The position numbers and the translations under genes were made by a program. A stretch of DNA of 64,000 nt from Lacimicrobium alkaliphilum (lineage in GTDB: Bacteria; Pseudomonadota; Gammaproteobacteria; Enterobacterales; Alteromonadaceae): positions 62,001-126,000 of the forward strand of contig NZ_CP013650.1 of assembly GCF_001466725.1 (NCBI RefSeq), read 5' to 3'. Below the pieces are notes generated by a model. It was given only the letters and a program-made list of their open reading frames with translations, was not told where the DNA came from and searched no databases. Positions 7,937 through 16,182 of the stretch are shown here, piece by piece; the stretch's first letter is position 1; each line of letters begins with the position of its first letter.

Positions 7937-8443
7937 CTAAGTGCCGTCGTTTTGCAGCGTCCCGGAAGCGGAAGGCTGAGCCTTGAGCGCCCGGTTACTG
8001 GTAAAATTGAATTGTACAGTAACTGCACCTGAGCCACTAACACCCCTAACTGAAGCAGATGACCAGCTGGTGTTGATAAATTCTGGAAGGGTGATGTGTA
8101 ACACTGTTGGTGAAAGCCAGCTAAGCTCCGGGCTGATATTGCAGTCGCCAATATACACGTCACTGTATGGCTGTGCATTTTGATTTTCGGGCGAAAATGG
8201 CGAAGAAGCCGGATTTATTGCAACCTTTATTGAACACCAACCCGCCGCACCACCGCCCATCTGAGAGTATGTTGTTGCAATATTTTCATTATTTGGCGAG
8301 AGAAGAGATGAAATGATTCTTGTATCACCACCAGTGTCCATAAAGGTGAATAGTAGTGCTGCTGCTATAAGGGCTAACGCAGCAATCGCTCCAATAATTG
8401 CAAATATATCGACGATGGTACGCGGCATAGTGATTTTACGCAT
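7937..8443 (-). CDS. Secreted or membrane-anchored protein of unknown function
   Basis: 168 residues with one N-terminal transmembrane segment (IVDIFAIIGAIAALALIAAALLF shortened here; about residues 9-31) and a serine- and asparagine-rich periplasmic part with two cysteines (GWCSIKV, IGDCNIS). The ATG at 8443 follows GGAAAG; an alternative ATG lies 15 bases downstream. The product is probably exported. No family is recognised. It is packed between the GNAT gene and the next membrane protein on the same strand. Confidence 0.6.
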   Translation of the reverse strand: MRKITMPRTIVDIFAIIGAIAALALIAAALLFTFMDTGGDTRIISSLLSPNNENIATTYSQMGGGAAGWCSIKVAINPASSPFSPENQNAQPYSDVYIGDCNISPELSWLSPTVLHITLPEFINTSWSSASVRGVSGSGAVTVQFNFTSNRALKAQPSASGTLQNDGT

Positions 8444-8473
8444 TACCAACTTTCCAGTAACGGGCCCAGGCAC

Positions 8474-8506
8474 GCGGGGCATAATGGCAGCCTGCGATGG
8501 TTAGGC
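8474..8506 (-). other. Possible decayed attC remnant
   Basis: On the minus strand a GCCTAAC (perfect R'' consensus) at the end of the upstream gene is followed about 20 nt later by ATTATGC, one base from an R' site. The interval is much shorter than any functional attC. It may be a remnant or chance. Confidence 0.25.
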
Positions 8507-8992
8507 ATCCTCGCCCCCTTTGTAAGAGAACATCTCATTCTCATACAGTGATTTGAATTTAATCCTAAAGTTTATTGCCTGATCAATCGTCTCAATCACG
8601 TTGGGGTCAGTTGAAATATTGGCAAAGGTAACGCTTAGCAGCTGCCTTGAAGTATTGGGTGCGTGGGTAGATCCAACCGCCGGGATATGAAAATCATAAT
8701 TGATCCCGTGTACCCCAAGAGCTTTGAATATGTCGGGCCATGGATCTTCTGTTGGGTCGGTAATTTCCTGCTCATTCACAAGAATGGCAAATTCTCTCAC
8801 TACTCCCGGACCCAGCCCCTGGCTTTCCAGCCGATAGTGAAGGCCTTCGATATAGCTTTTATCAATGTGAAAGCGCGGCCTGACTGACAAAATATTGTGC
8901 TGTCGGCTTATATGTCCTTGCCATATGGCGACTCCAAAAGCAGCCAAAGCAATTACAGCCGATCCAAGTGCGATGTAGTCAGAATTATCCAT
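8501..8992 (-). CDS. Single-pass membrane protein of unknown function
   Basis: 163 residues with an N-terminal helix (YIALGSAVIALAAFGVAIW) and a soluble domain starting RQHNILSVRPRFHID. That layout is common in small accessory proteins of unknown role. GAGGGGG precedes the ATG at 8992. The stop codon lies inside GCCTAAC, the form of an attC R'' site, which raises the possibility of an old integron cassette. Confidence 0.65.
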   Translation of the reverse strand: MDNSDYIALGSAVIALAAFGVAIWQGHISRQHNILSVRPRFHIDKSYIEGLHYRLESQGLGPGVVREFAILVNEQEITDPTEDPWPDIFKALGVHGINYDFHIPAVGSTHAPNTSRQLLSVTFANISTDPNVIETIDQAINFRIKFKSLYENEMFSYKGGEDA

Positions 8993-9080
8993 AACCCCCT
9001 CATGCCTGACAGTAGGTTAAACGGAATTTTCTGTTTAAACAATTAAACGGATCCGGTTTAGATATTTTAATGACTATATT

Positions 9081-9947
9081 TCATGGCTCAGCAATTCGTG
9101 CTTTCAGCACTTGAATAGCTTTGGAATAGCGTTTGTTGAGTGACCGGGCTTGCTCTTTGGATAAGGCGCTGAGGCGGTTGGGGTCATTGTTATCCAGCAG
9201 GTCACAGAGTTTGACCTGGATTGCTGCCAAAGGCCCTTTGTCTGCGAGTTGATCTATGCGCTGTGCGTAAGTCAGCCCGTCATTCTTGTTTTTGGTGACG
9301 GCGGCAACGGTCTGGATGGTTTGTTCTGAATAGCCCCGTTGGCGTAACTCTTCTGCGGTAATACCACAATCTTCCATCACGTCATGCAAAAGTGCTGCAT
9401 GACGAGTATCTTCGTCAACACCTGGGAACAGTTCCAGTAGCCGCATTAGAACCCTTAATGGGTGTTGGGCATAAGGGTGGCCGGCTTTGTCGGTTTGTTT
9501 GGCGTGCAGGGCAATTATCCATGACTTGGTGGCATGTATGCGGCGCTCGCAATTCCATAAATCCCACTGCGCAGGCGTGACATGGCCATCGTCAAAAAGA
9601 TGGTACACGTCGATATCATGGAGCTGCTGGGCGAGGGCCTCCTGCAGCTTGGGATTCACCTTAGGGAGGTCTTTCCCTTCGGTGTGGGTTATACAGTTGG
9701 CGATCAGAAATACGTCGTCTCGGTACATGTCTTCGATCGGTGGGTTACCCCAGACCGTATTCATAGCCTCACATAATGACTCGATCTTGCCGTGTTGCTG
9801 CTCTTCGGGGAAAGGTAGGGAATAGCGCAATTCTGTGTGGTTAAAGTGACTGGCACAGTAGCCCACGATGGCCTTTATAGCTTCCCATTCATCTGGGGAA
9901 GCATCCAGGCTCGCGAAGGCATATTCTGTGCGTTCGATCTTAATCAT
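9081..9947 (-). CDS. HD-domain phosphohydrolase of the RelA/SpoT hydrolase type
   Basis: 288 residues. The C-terminal half is an HD_4 domain: HPLRVLMRL, then HAALLHDVMEDCG with the HD pair, then KLCDLLDNN. These match the metal-binding site of SpoT-type (p)ppGpp hydrolases and small Mesh1-like enzymes. The N-terminal ~120 residues are unfamiliar and carry no synthetase motif. It may hydrolyse a nucleotide alarmone, but this is inference. It ends a pair with the secreted protein gene 22 bp upstream. Confidence 0.75.
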   Translation of the reverse strand: MIKIERTEYAFASLDASPDEWEAIKAIVGYCASHFNHTELRYSLPFPEEQQHGKIESLCEAMNTVWGNPPIEDMYRDDVFLIANCITHTEGKDLPKVNPKLQEALAQQLHDIDVYHLFDDGHVTPAQWDLWNCERRIHATKSWIIALHAKQTDKAGHPYAQHPLRVLMRLLELFPGVDEDTRHAALLHDVMEDCGITAEELRQRGYSEQTIQTVAAVTKNKNDGLTYAQRIDQLADKGPLAAIQVKLCDLLDNNDPNRLSALSKEQARSLNKRYSKAIQVLKARIAEP

Positions 9948-9969
9948 CTATTGTCAGTTCGGGTTGTCG

Positions 9970-11322
9970 TCACTCTTTGATGATCAGGCTCTCTGCTCTG
10001 TTAAGTTTACCTTGTGCAGCATCAAAGACCTGGTCTCCGCTTTTGGTATGCTGCTGGTAGACAGCAATGAGTTGATCGACTTTATCGATGGTAGCATAGG
10101 TCAATCGGCTGTTCTGTTGTTTGGCTTGTTTTGCGGCTTCCTCCGCTTTCTGGAACTCATTTCGAGCTGTATCGAAGTCATTCAGCGCATCTCGTCTTAG
10201 CTGTTTAATCTTTTCAAAATGTCTTTTCAGCGACTTGAACCCCTTCAACTCAAACAGTGATTCGTTGATTTCTATGAGACGAGCGGCAATCTCGGCCTTC
10301 GTTTGTGCAGATTGAATACCATTCGACAATAGCCAGTCGTTATCCAACTTGACCATTTGCGTTACTGCATCCCGGACTGAGGCATTTTGCTTAATGCCCA
10401 ACCAACGCTCGTAAGTCTTATCACGCAGGAGTTTGACGCCGCCATTGTCGAATACCTGGAAGTTCAGCTTATCAGGATTGATCCGCTCATCGGCGATACG
10501 CCCGACCTTTGGCCTGAACTTCAACACCAAAAGCTGTTTGGCACCCTCTATAACTTGAGGGTAATGGGGAAATTGGGGGCAGATTTGACGGATGGAGGGG
10601 ATGATTTTTTCTTGCAGATAAACGGCGGGATGTGAGTTGAGAATCGCCTTTTTGACCGCCTCGTTATCATATTCCGCGATGACGCTGACGTAGGAATGCT
10701 GACACCATTTGGGTCCAGGCTGACTAAACCATGAAATAAACTTTAGGCCTTCGCTCTGATGCAACACGTAGTCATTGATCTCGCTGCGAATAAACTGTTC
10801 TTCCACTTCGGCGGTGCTCCGCGGGTCCAGGGCGGCCAATTGTTTAGGATTAAGGTGATATTGCGCATCAAGGGGGCGGTGATCGGTTACTTCAGCCCCT
10901 GCTTCACTGACTTTTACCGTGATGCTGTCCCAGGGTGGGGGCTTGTTGCTTTTGAGGGCGGAGACAAGTTCACTCGGGGCCATACTGCCCGGCTTGCGGT
11001 ACATGGCCAGCGTGATGAAATCGATCTCGGCTTCGGCACCACAAACGCTCTGAATTGCGGGAAGAATGGCATCATGTACCCACTGATGAAGAGGCTTCCC
11101 AAGCTCTGCCATTCGTTGTTCGTGAGAAGCGGAATAAAAAATACTGACCGGGATGGCACGACCGGGAAGATTGTGATCTTCACACCAGCGCTGGTTTGAT
11201 GACCAGGGTGACGAGAGTGCCCAAAGCCCGTCTTGCTGATAAATCACTTTGTCGTCGTTTTGGGCGAATGTTGGCAGAGCAATCAGGAAACCCAGGCCGA
11301 CAGTTATCGCTTTTAAAATCAT
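9970..11322 (-). CDS. Large secreted protein of unknown function with a coiled-coil C-terminus
   Basis: 450 residues with a signal peptide (MILKAITVGLGFLIALPTFAQ). The two halves look like a repeated module: each has a W-C-H segment (SNQRWCEDHNLP; GPKWCQHSYVSV), then an EKIIPSIRQIC or DAILPAIQSVC helix with a cysteine, then a strand block. A helical region (~330-430) rich in K, E and Q is probably coiled coil. GAGGG precedes the ATG at 11322. I recognise no family. Confidence 0.7.
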   Translation of the reverse strand: MILKAITVGLGFLIALPTFAQNDDKVIYQQDGLWALSSPWSSNQRWCEDHNLPGRAIPVSIFYSASHEQRMAELGKPLHQWVHDAILPAIQSVCGAEAEIDFITLAMYRKPGSMAPSELVSALKSNKPPPWDSITVKVSEAGAEVTDHRPLDAQYHLNPKQLAALDPRSTAEVEEQFIRSEINDYVLHQSEGLKFISWFSQPGPKWCQHSYVSVIAEYDNEAVKKAILNSHPAVYLQEKIIPSIRQICPQFPHYPQVIEGAKQLLVLKFRPKVGRIADERINPDKLNFQVFDNGGVKLLRDKTYERWLGIKQNASVRDAVTQMVKLDNDWLLSNGIQSAQTKAEIAARLIEINESLFELKGFKSLKRHFEKIKQLRRDALNDFDTARNEFQKAEEAAKQAKQQNSRLTYATIDKVDQLIAVYQQHTKSGDQVFDAAQGKLNRAESLIIKE

Positions 11323-11347
11323 ATTATCCCTCGATAGTATAAATTAA

Positions 11348-11385
11348 GCATAATGCTTGCTGGTGACATAAATGCTTTGTTATGC
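11348..11385 (-). other. Possible degenerate short attC
   Basis: On the minus strand GCATAACAAAGC at the right and GCATTATGC at the left form an imperfect inverted repeat just below the XRE gene, like the ends of an attC with GTT changed to ATT. It is shorter than normal attC sites. If real, the XRE gene is a sixteenth cassette. Confidence 0.35.
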
Positions 11386-11413
11386 GGTTACCAACAGAAA
11401 CTTCATAACTCTG

Positions 11414-11803
11414 TTATTGAGGGACTATTCTCTTAATGTGATTGATATTTAAATAGAGTGGTTTATTTTTCTGCAAAACCTTTATCCATGGTGAATCGAT
11501 TTCAACTACTTTCCCTTTTATATCGTCACTCAATTCATTAAATTTTCCCGCTCCAAGCCCCATCACAATCAAAACGTCTTTATCTAGTAGTTCATTAATC
11601 ATTTCTGCATCCTCATATTCGAGGTCACGAATATTCATATCAAAGGTTGATGCAAGAGCCTTTATAGATTGCAGAGATGCGGTTGCTTCTTTTTCGATCC
11701 GCTGAATCGTTCTCAGATTCAAGCCAGAAGCAATTGCCAATTCATCCTGAGACCAAGCCCGGTCTTTTCTCATCTTTAGAACTAGACCAACATTAACCTT
11801 CAT
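11414..11803 (-). CDS. XRE family helix-turn-helix regulator
   Basis: 129 residues. The N-terminal HTH (residues ~5-58) reads LVLKMRKDRAWSQDELAIASGLNLRTIQRIEKE, a clear XRE/Cro fold. The C-terminal ~65 residues are an unfamiliar beta-rich domain (LLDKDVLIVMGLGAGKFNELS...), possibly a ligand or partner domain. No toxin gene adjoins it. It lies just beyond the last good attC site of the array and may itself be a cassette. Confidence 0.8.
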   Translation of the reverse strand: MKVNVGLVLKMRKDRAWSQDELAIASGLNLRTIQRIEKEATASLQSIKALASTFDMNIRDLEYEDAEMINELLDKDVLIVMGLGAGKFNELSDDIKGKVVEIDSPWIKVLQKNKPLYLNINHIKRIVPQ

Positions 11804-11968
11804 CGAGTATCCATGCCTATTAGCTATAGTGGAGGTAACAGAATACGAGGACTGTCTGGATTCCTTTACGAATTCATTATGTTACTAATGCGAATACTAT
11901 ACGACAGTTTTACGACACCATCCATAGATCCATGAATATATGGGCTTTCGCATCGCTCTCCAAACCGC

Positions 11969-12045
11969 ATAACGCTTTAAACCGCGGAAAACGCGAGCGG
12001 TTTGGCGCAGCCAGCGAGTGGTTTTCCGATGATTAACTTGTATGG
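11969..12045 (-). other. attC site 15 (degenerate R'')
   Basis: It runs from TAACGCTTT (plus strand) to AACTTGTAT. It is similar to attC 11, sharing the GTGGTTTTCCGATGAT block. The R'' end reads TTGTAT instead of TTGTTAT, so it may recombine poorly. It closes the ExbD-like cassette. Confidence 0.7.
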
Positions 12046-12363
12046 TTACTGGCTTGCAACTTTATACCCCAACACCTTAATACGTTTGATCGTTTCATAT
12101 ACAGATTTCTGTGATGCCCCAGCGTCTGAAGCAATGTTTACTGTTACAGTTTCGCAGCTCTTACTTAGGTTTGAGACAATATCTTGCAGTAGATCGTCAG
12201 AATATCGCTCTGAGCCAAGCATCACATCATTATTTTTAGTTATGGAAATCCAGACATGACCTTCCTTGACTGAGCTTGAGCAAGACGAATACACGAGCGC
12301 CTGTGAACATGCGCTTACAAATAGCATGAATGAGATTAAGCAGAGATATCTAAAATTAAACAC
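12046..12363 (-). CDS. Integron cassette gene: ExbD/TolR-like lipoprotein
   Basis: 105 residues from a GTG at 12363, chosen because it directly follows the attC end with AAGGA upstream; the longer frame would read through attC. A lipoprotein signal (FMLFVSACSQ) is followed by VWISITKNNDVMLGSERYSDDLL and VTVNIASDAGASQKSVYETI. This matches the periplasmic domain of ExbD/TolR (beta strand, NG-like turn, v-x-i-x-a-D-x-x-A-x-Y-x-x-V helix). The transmembrane helix of true ExbD is replaced by a lipid anchor. Function unknown. Confidence 0.65.
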   Translation of the reverse strand: MFNFRYLCLISFMLFVSACSQALVYSSCSSSVKEGHVWISITKNNDVMLGSERYSDDLLQDIVSNLSKSCETVTVNIASDAGASQKSVYETIKRIKVLGYKVASQ

Positions 12364-12379
12364 TATCTTCCTTGTAACC

Positions 12380-12483
12380 CTAAACGCCGCCACCAGCGGC
12401 AAAAAGTTGATGGCGCTTTTGTTGCGCCGTTTGCAAAAAATTGACAGCGAGTTTTTGTCCGGTTTGAGTGGCCTTGTTATGTT
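12380..12483 (-). other. attC site 14
   Basis: Plus-strand ends AAACGCCGCC and GGCCTTGTTAT, with an imperfect palindrome between. It is almost identical to attC 10, although the two cassettes carry unrelated genes. Confidence 0.9.
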
Positions 12484-12491
12484 TTGACCAA

Positions 12492-12863
12492 CTATTGGCC
12501 ACAATACCCCTCACTCTTTAATTGTTCAATTAACTGAGTTCCTTTTTCAATTGTTTCTTGGAGCTGGATCTTAAATGGGTATGGAGCTTCGTAGCTATTT
12601 TGGGTAATCAAACCTATAGACATATCTATGAATTCACAGTTTTCGTTGATGATCGTTGTCACATCACCTGCTTTTGCCGCCTCGATATTTTCTATAGAAG
12701 TTTCAATAATGATTGAGTAACTCATCCTTTGCATTGCAGTTCCCTTGGAATAATCATCTAGGTAGAGCTCAATAGCTTTAACAAGAACCTTGTCACTAAC
12801 AAAAATGGCGCTGATTGTTGCAGCGATGAATACAATAAAATAAAAAAGTACAAGCTTCTTCAT
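12492..12863 (-). CDS. Integron cassette gene: exported protein of unknown function
   Basis: 123 residues from the ATG at 12863 (AAGGA upstream; an ATG two codons earlier is possible). There is one N-terminal hydrophobic segment (LVLFYFIVFIAATISAIFV) and then a helical soluble part with two cysteines (ENCEFIDMS, EGYCGQ at the C-terminus) that could form a disulfide. No family is recognised. Base composition is more AT-rich than the flanking core genes, as in most cassettes here. Confidence 0.65.
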   Translation of the reverse strand: MKKLVLFYFIVFIAATISAIFVSDKVLVKAIELYLDDYSKGTAMQRMSYSIIIETSIENIEAAKAGDVTTIINENCEFIDMSIGLITQNSYEAPYPFKIQLQETIEKGTQLIEQLKSEGYCGQ

Positions 12864-12881
12864 AAACATCCTTGAGAAACA

Positions 12882-12955
12882 TAACGCTTAACATATGGGG
12901 GTTTTAGGAGCGCTTTACCAGCGAGTAAAATTCCCGAAATGATGTTTTTGTTAGG
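12882..12955 (-). other. attC site 13
   Basis: Plus-strand ends ATAACGCTTAA and TTTTTGTTAGG, with an inner GGGGGTTTTAGGAGCGC / CAGCGAG palindromic region. It closes the DUF-like lipoprotein cassette. Confidence 0.75.
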
Positions 12956-12982
12956 TTCCGGTGTTGGGGAAGTTACATTTGA

Positions 12983-13474
12983 TTATAAACCAATTTTTTC
13001 ACTTTCGTTAAGCATAGCGAACCCCATATTTTCTTCGCCGAAATGACAAATTCTTGTTTTTGATGGATTACCAAAAGAATAGTAGCCTTCTCGACTATTT
13101 CCGCTGCCTTCATACGAAAATGCCTTCATGATAAACCAAACATCATCAAAGTACTGAAGCCAAATTGATTTGATTCCTTTGCTTTTAGCGAATGAAATAA
13201 ATTCATCAAGTCGACCATCAGAAATTTCTACCTTCTTTTTAGTCCCTTTCATAGAAACGACATTTACCGGCAGGTTTTTACCACCATTTTCATCTATCCA
13301 CTGGACAAGCTCAAAGTTTCCTTTCTCAGCCAACTTAATCAAATGCTCCAAGTTACTATGATGTTCAGACAAAAAGCCTTCTGCTATTTTTTCTGAGTTA
13401 TTTTTGAGAGGATTATACTCGTCAGAACAACCCAGCATTAAAAATCCAACAATAAAAATCGTGAGAAATTCCAT
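12983..13474 (-). CDS. Integron cassette gene: lipoprotein of unknown function
   Basis: 163 residues. A short lipoprotein signal (MEFLTIFIVGFLMLGCSDE) is followed by a mixed alpha/beta domain with FDDVWFIMKAFSYEG. The first ~25 residues after the cysteine are charged and probably flexible. No homologous family is recognised. It lies between attC 12 and attC 13. Confidence 0.65.
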   Translation of the reverse strand: MEFLTIFIVGFLMLGCSDEYNPLKNNSEKIAEGFLSEHHSNLEHLIKLAEKGNFELVQWIDENGGKNLPVNVVSMKGTKKKVEISDGRLDEFISFAKSKGIKSIWLQYFDDVWFIMKAFSYEGSGNSREGYYSFGNPSKTRICHFGEENMGFAMLNESEKIGL

Positions 13475-13490
13475 AGGAACCTAACTTTCA

Positions 13491-13585
13491 CTTAAAGGGC
13501 AGTAACACAGCGGCGAGAATATCGAGCACGCCGCTGTGTTACTGTCCCAGCGCGCCCCTGCCGCGTTTTAAAGTGCTTGTTATAA
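13491..13585 (-). other. attC site 12
   Basis: Plus-strand ends CCTAACTTT and GTGCTTGTTAT. The core holds a perfect 15-bp inverted repeat (AGTAACACAGCGGCG and its complement at 13500-13545), so the folded bottom strand would be a long stable hairpin. Confidence 0.85.
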
Positions 13586-14413
13586 GTCACTTTTTAGGTC
13601 TTCCTCGTAACTATTTCGAAAACTTGAAAGCTTATCGAATAACTTTTGGAAATCATCTTTTTTATAGATGCTAAATAAAACTTGAACCAAATTTAAGTAC
13701 ACTAACGAAAGCATAATAATTGTGCCTCCACTTTCTCTGCTGTTTTGATGGCTACGGCGAACAACGCTAACCTGCTCGTTATGGAATTTTTCATACTGCT
13801 TGACGATGAAAGGGTCTAGGTGAGCCCATTTATTAATCCGTCCATAAAATGTTCCGGACTCAGGGAAAAACTCTTTAAATTTAGTAATGCATTTGTTGGG
13901 TTTTAATTTAAGTAGATCTTCTTCATTTAGCCCTTTGGCTGAGTAAGCCCAAGCAAGTTGTTCCAATATTACTTTTGCGACTGCGTCAGTTTCGAAAATG
14001 TATTCTTTTCGTACAAGACCATAAGCAGCTTTGAAACTTGCTTCTAGCCTGCAAAGAGCAGCTTTAGCACAAATACTGCTGAGTGAGTTTTCTACTTCAG
14101 TTTTTTCTAAATCTGAAGATACCTTGTTTATTATTTTAAACATTCCTCTCAAACTGAGAATCAGGGGATCTCTTTCGTATGCTCCTTTTTTCCACTCTTG
14201 CCACGCATAATCATAGCGCTTCATTACATTGTCGATTGACTTGTTACCGAAAGCGTAAGTTGCCATTGCGGCCCAGATGAATTTCCTAAATTCAAGATCT
14301 GAATTACTGGGGACTGCTGCAGACATATTTATAATCGATAGAATATCGTAATCATCTAAGTCGCTTGATTTTGAAGTGGTTCTTATTGATTCATCCTCTG
14401 AAAAATCACTCAT
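13580..14413 (-). CDS. Integron cassette gene: 277-residue soluble protein, unknown
   Basis: One of the largest cassette genes here. It has a mainly helical domain after an acidic serine-rich N-terminus (MSDFSEDESIRTTSKSSDLDDYD). Features include FRKFIWAAMATYAF and a hydrophobic stretch near residue 230 (IIMLSLVYLNLVQVLFSIY) that may be membrane-inserted. No catalytic motif is evident. The upstream ribosome site is weak. Function unknown. Confidence 0.65.
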   Translation of the reverse strand: MSDFSEDESIRTTSKSSDLDDYDILSIINMSAAVPSNSDLEFRKFIWAAMATYAFGNKSIDNVMKRYDYAWQEWKKGAYERDPLILSLRGMFKIINKVSSDLEKTEVENSLSSICAKAALCRLEASFKAAYGLVRKEYIFETDAVAKVILEQLAWAYSAKGLNEEDLLKLKPNKCITKFKEFFPESGTFYGRINKWAHLDPFIVKQYEKFHNEQVSVVRRSHQNSRESGGTIIMLSLVYLNLVQVLFSIYKKDDFQKLFDKLSSFRNSYEEDLKSDL

Positions 14414-14436
14414 CTAAAAAAAACCTATGTGACTTA

Positions 14437-14517
14437 TAACGCTTTAAACAGCGGAGGACACACGCGCCTTGGCCGTTTTTTGGCCAGAGGGTGGTTTTCC
14501 GATGATTTAACTTGTTA
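14437..14517 (-). other. attC site 11
   Basis: Plus-strand ends TAACGCTTTAA and AACTTGTTAT, with an inner TTGGCCGTTTTTTGGCCA palindrome. Similar to attC 15. It closes the TonB-like cassette. Confidence 0.85.
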
Positions 14518-14521
14518 TCTA

Positions 14522-14926
14522 TCACTTTAATCTGTACTCAATAACTGTTTTCAGATCCTGCTGAGGCTGATACTCGCCATTTTTCTTTGGGGGGAGATAT
14601 CTCCACTTTCTAAGCGCACTGGTAGCAGACTCTTCAAACATACCTTTAGGGCTTGAGTCTTGAACTTCAATATCAACTGGCGCTCCTGTGGCATCGACGT
14701 TGTAGGTCAGCAAGACCCAACCTTCTTTCCCACTACCAAGAGCGAGTTGTGGGTATGCAGGGGCTATCCGTATAACGGGTTCAGGGTACGCCTCAGCACC
14801 GACGATTGGTGCTTCCTTTGGAGGTTCAATAACTGTCTCTGAAGTTGATTGACACGCCGCCAACAGACAGGACAGGAAAAGAAATATTATTAGTCTCACT
14901 GACTTATCCTTTAGATAGATAGACAT
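14522..14926 (-). CDS. Integron cassette gene: TonB C-terminal domain lipoprotein
   Basis: 134 residues from the ATG at 14926. A lipoprotein signal (LSCLLAACQST) and a short proline-rich linker precede a TonB_C domain: APAYPQLALGSGKEGWVLLT, then ATSALRKWRYLPP. True TonB needs an N-terminal transmembrane helix to contact ExbB/ExbD; here that is replaced by a lipid anchor, as in several standalone TonB-C proteins. The insertion sequence ends 1 bp upstream of the start, so the native leader is gone. GGGAG in its terminal repeat now sits at ribosome-site distance. Confidence 0.8.
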   Translation of the reverse strand: MSIYLKDKSVRLIIFLFLSCLLAACQSTSETVIEPPKEAPIVGAEAYPEPVIRIAPAYPQLALGSGKEGWVLLTYNVDATGAPVDIEVQDSSPKGMFEESATSALRKWRYLPPKKNGEYQPQQDLKTVIEYRLK

Positions 14927-15027
14927 TATGACTCCCAGTGAAGGTGCTAGCCTCCGCATCATCGTGGGTTAGCAAAATACCAGAGCCATCATTAGTTTGT
15001 TCAAGACTAAATCATTTGGAGGCTAGC

Positions 15028-16182
15028 ATGAACAAACATAGCATGACTTTTATTGGTTTAGATACGCACAAAGACTTCCACGAAGTTGCGTATTGTGAGG
15101 ATGGTTTTGGCGTGGAGCCGATGCATTACGGGCAGATCCCCTCGAGTAAAGCCAGCCTCACCAAACTGCTTAAACAATTGCAGTCCAGGTACCCAAATGC
15201 CACTTTGCATGTGGTCTATGAGGCCGGTCCTTGTGGCTACTGGATTTACCGTCATATCACCAGCTTGGGTCATTGCTGTTATGTGGTGGCGCCATCACTT
15301 ATCCCCAAAAAGCCCGGAGAGCGGGTCAAGACGGACCGCCGGGACGCGTTGAAGCTGGTGAAGCTGCTCAAGTCACAGGATCTTACCCCGATTTATGTTC
15401 CCGAGCCGGAAGATGAAGCCATACGGGATTTATCCAGAGCACGGGAGTGTGCCATGAAGGATTTAAAGGACGCCAAGTACCAGCTTAAAGCCCTGTTACT
15501 GCGCAACAATATTCACTATGCAGGCACGGCCAATTGGTCACTCAAGCATCTTCGCTGGCTGACCGAGCTGGTGTTACCTCACCCCGCCCAGCAGATTGCC
15601 TTGCAGGAATACATCCAGACCATTAATGAACGCATTGCCCGTCTGGAGCGTCTTGATAATGAATTGACTCACCATGTTCACCGCTGGCGCTACTATCCGG
15701 TAGTGAAGGCCATTCAGGCGATGCGAGGAGTAAGATTACTGGTCGCGGTAGGCGTGGTGGCAGAGCTGGGTGATCTGACCCGCTTTGCCCACCCCAGACA
15801 ACTGATGGCGTATCTGGGACTGGTGCTCAGCGAACACTCATCGGGTGGTAAGCGCCATCTGGGTGCTATCACCAAATGCGGTAATAGCAGAGCCAGGCGA
15901 TTACTGATTGAGGGCGCTCACAGCTACCGTTATCCGGCCAACATCGGCACAGATATGCAGCTTCGTCAGGAGGGGTTACCCAAAGCCATTGTGGATATCG
16001 CCTGGAAAGCCCAGTTACGGCTATGTCGTCGCTATCAGCGCATGAGCAAGAAAGGCAAACATTACAACCTGATAGTGACAGCAATTGCACGGGAGATGGC
16101 CGCCTATATCTGGGCAATTGCCAAACAAGTGGTCCTGACCCCGGTCAATCCTAAACTGAGACTCAGTCGGGTACCGGCATGA
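15028..16182 (+). CDS. IS110-family DEDD transposase/recombinase (IS1111 group)
   Basis: 384 residues. The ATG at 15028 follows GGAGG; the frame is open back to 14938. The N-terminal RuvC-like domain shows FIGLDTHKDFHEVAY (first Asp), YEAGPCGYW (Glu) and KTDRRDALKL (Asp pair). The C-terminal Transposase_20 domain holds the conserved serine block (SEHSSGGKRHLGAITKCGNS). These enzymes use an RNA guide made from their own noncoding end to bring donor and target together. The frame is intact, so the element may be active. Confidence 0.93.
   Translation: MNKHSMTFIGLDTHKDFHEVAYCEDGFGVEPMHYGQIPSSKASLTKLLKQLQSRYPNATLHVVYEAGPCGYWIYRHITSLGHCCYVVAPSLIPKKPGERVKTDRRDALKLVKLLKSQDLTPIYVPEPEDEAIRDLSRARECAMKDLKDAKYQLKALLLRNNIHYAGTANWSLKHLRWLTELVLPHPAQQIALQEYIQTINERIARLERLDNELTHHVHRWRYYPVVKAIQAMRGVRLLVAVGVVAELGDLTRFAHPRQLMAYLGLVLSEHSSGGKRHLGAITKCGNSRARRLLIEGAHSYRYPANIGTDMQLRQEGLPKAIVDIAWKAQLRLCRRYQRMSKKGKHYNLIVTAIAREMAAYIWAIAKQVVLTPVNPKLRLSRVPA

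Noticed and set aside
9000..9080. AT-rich repeats TTAAACGGA around 9017-9053 as an attC
   Set aside because: The direct repeats do not form the R''/R' layout, and the gap holds no stem typical of the array.
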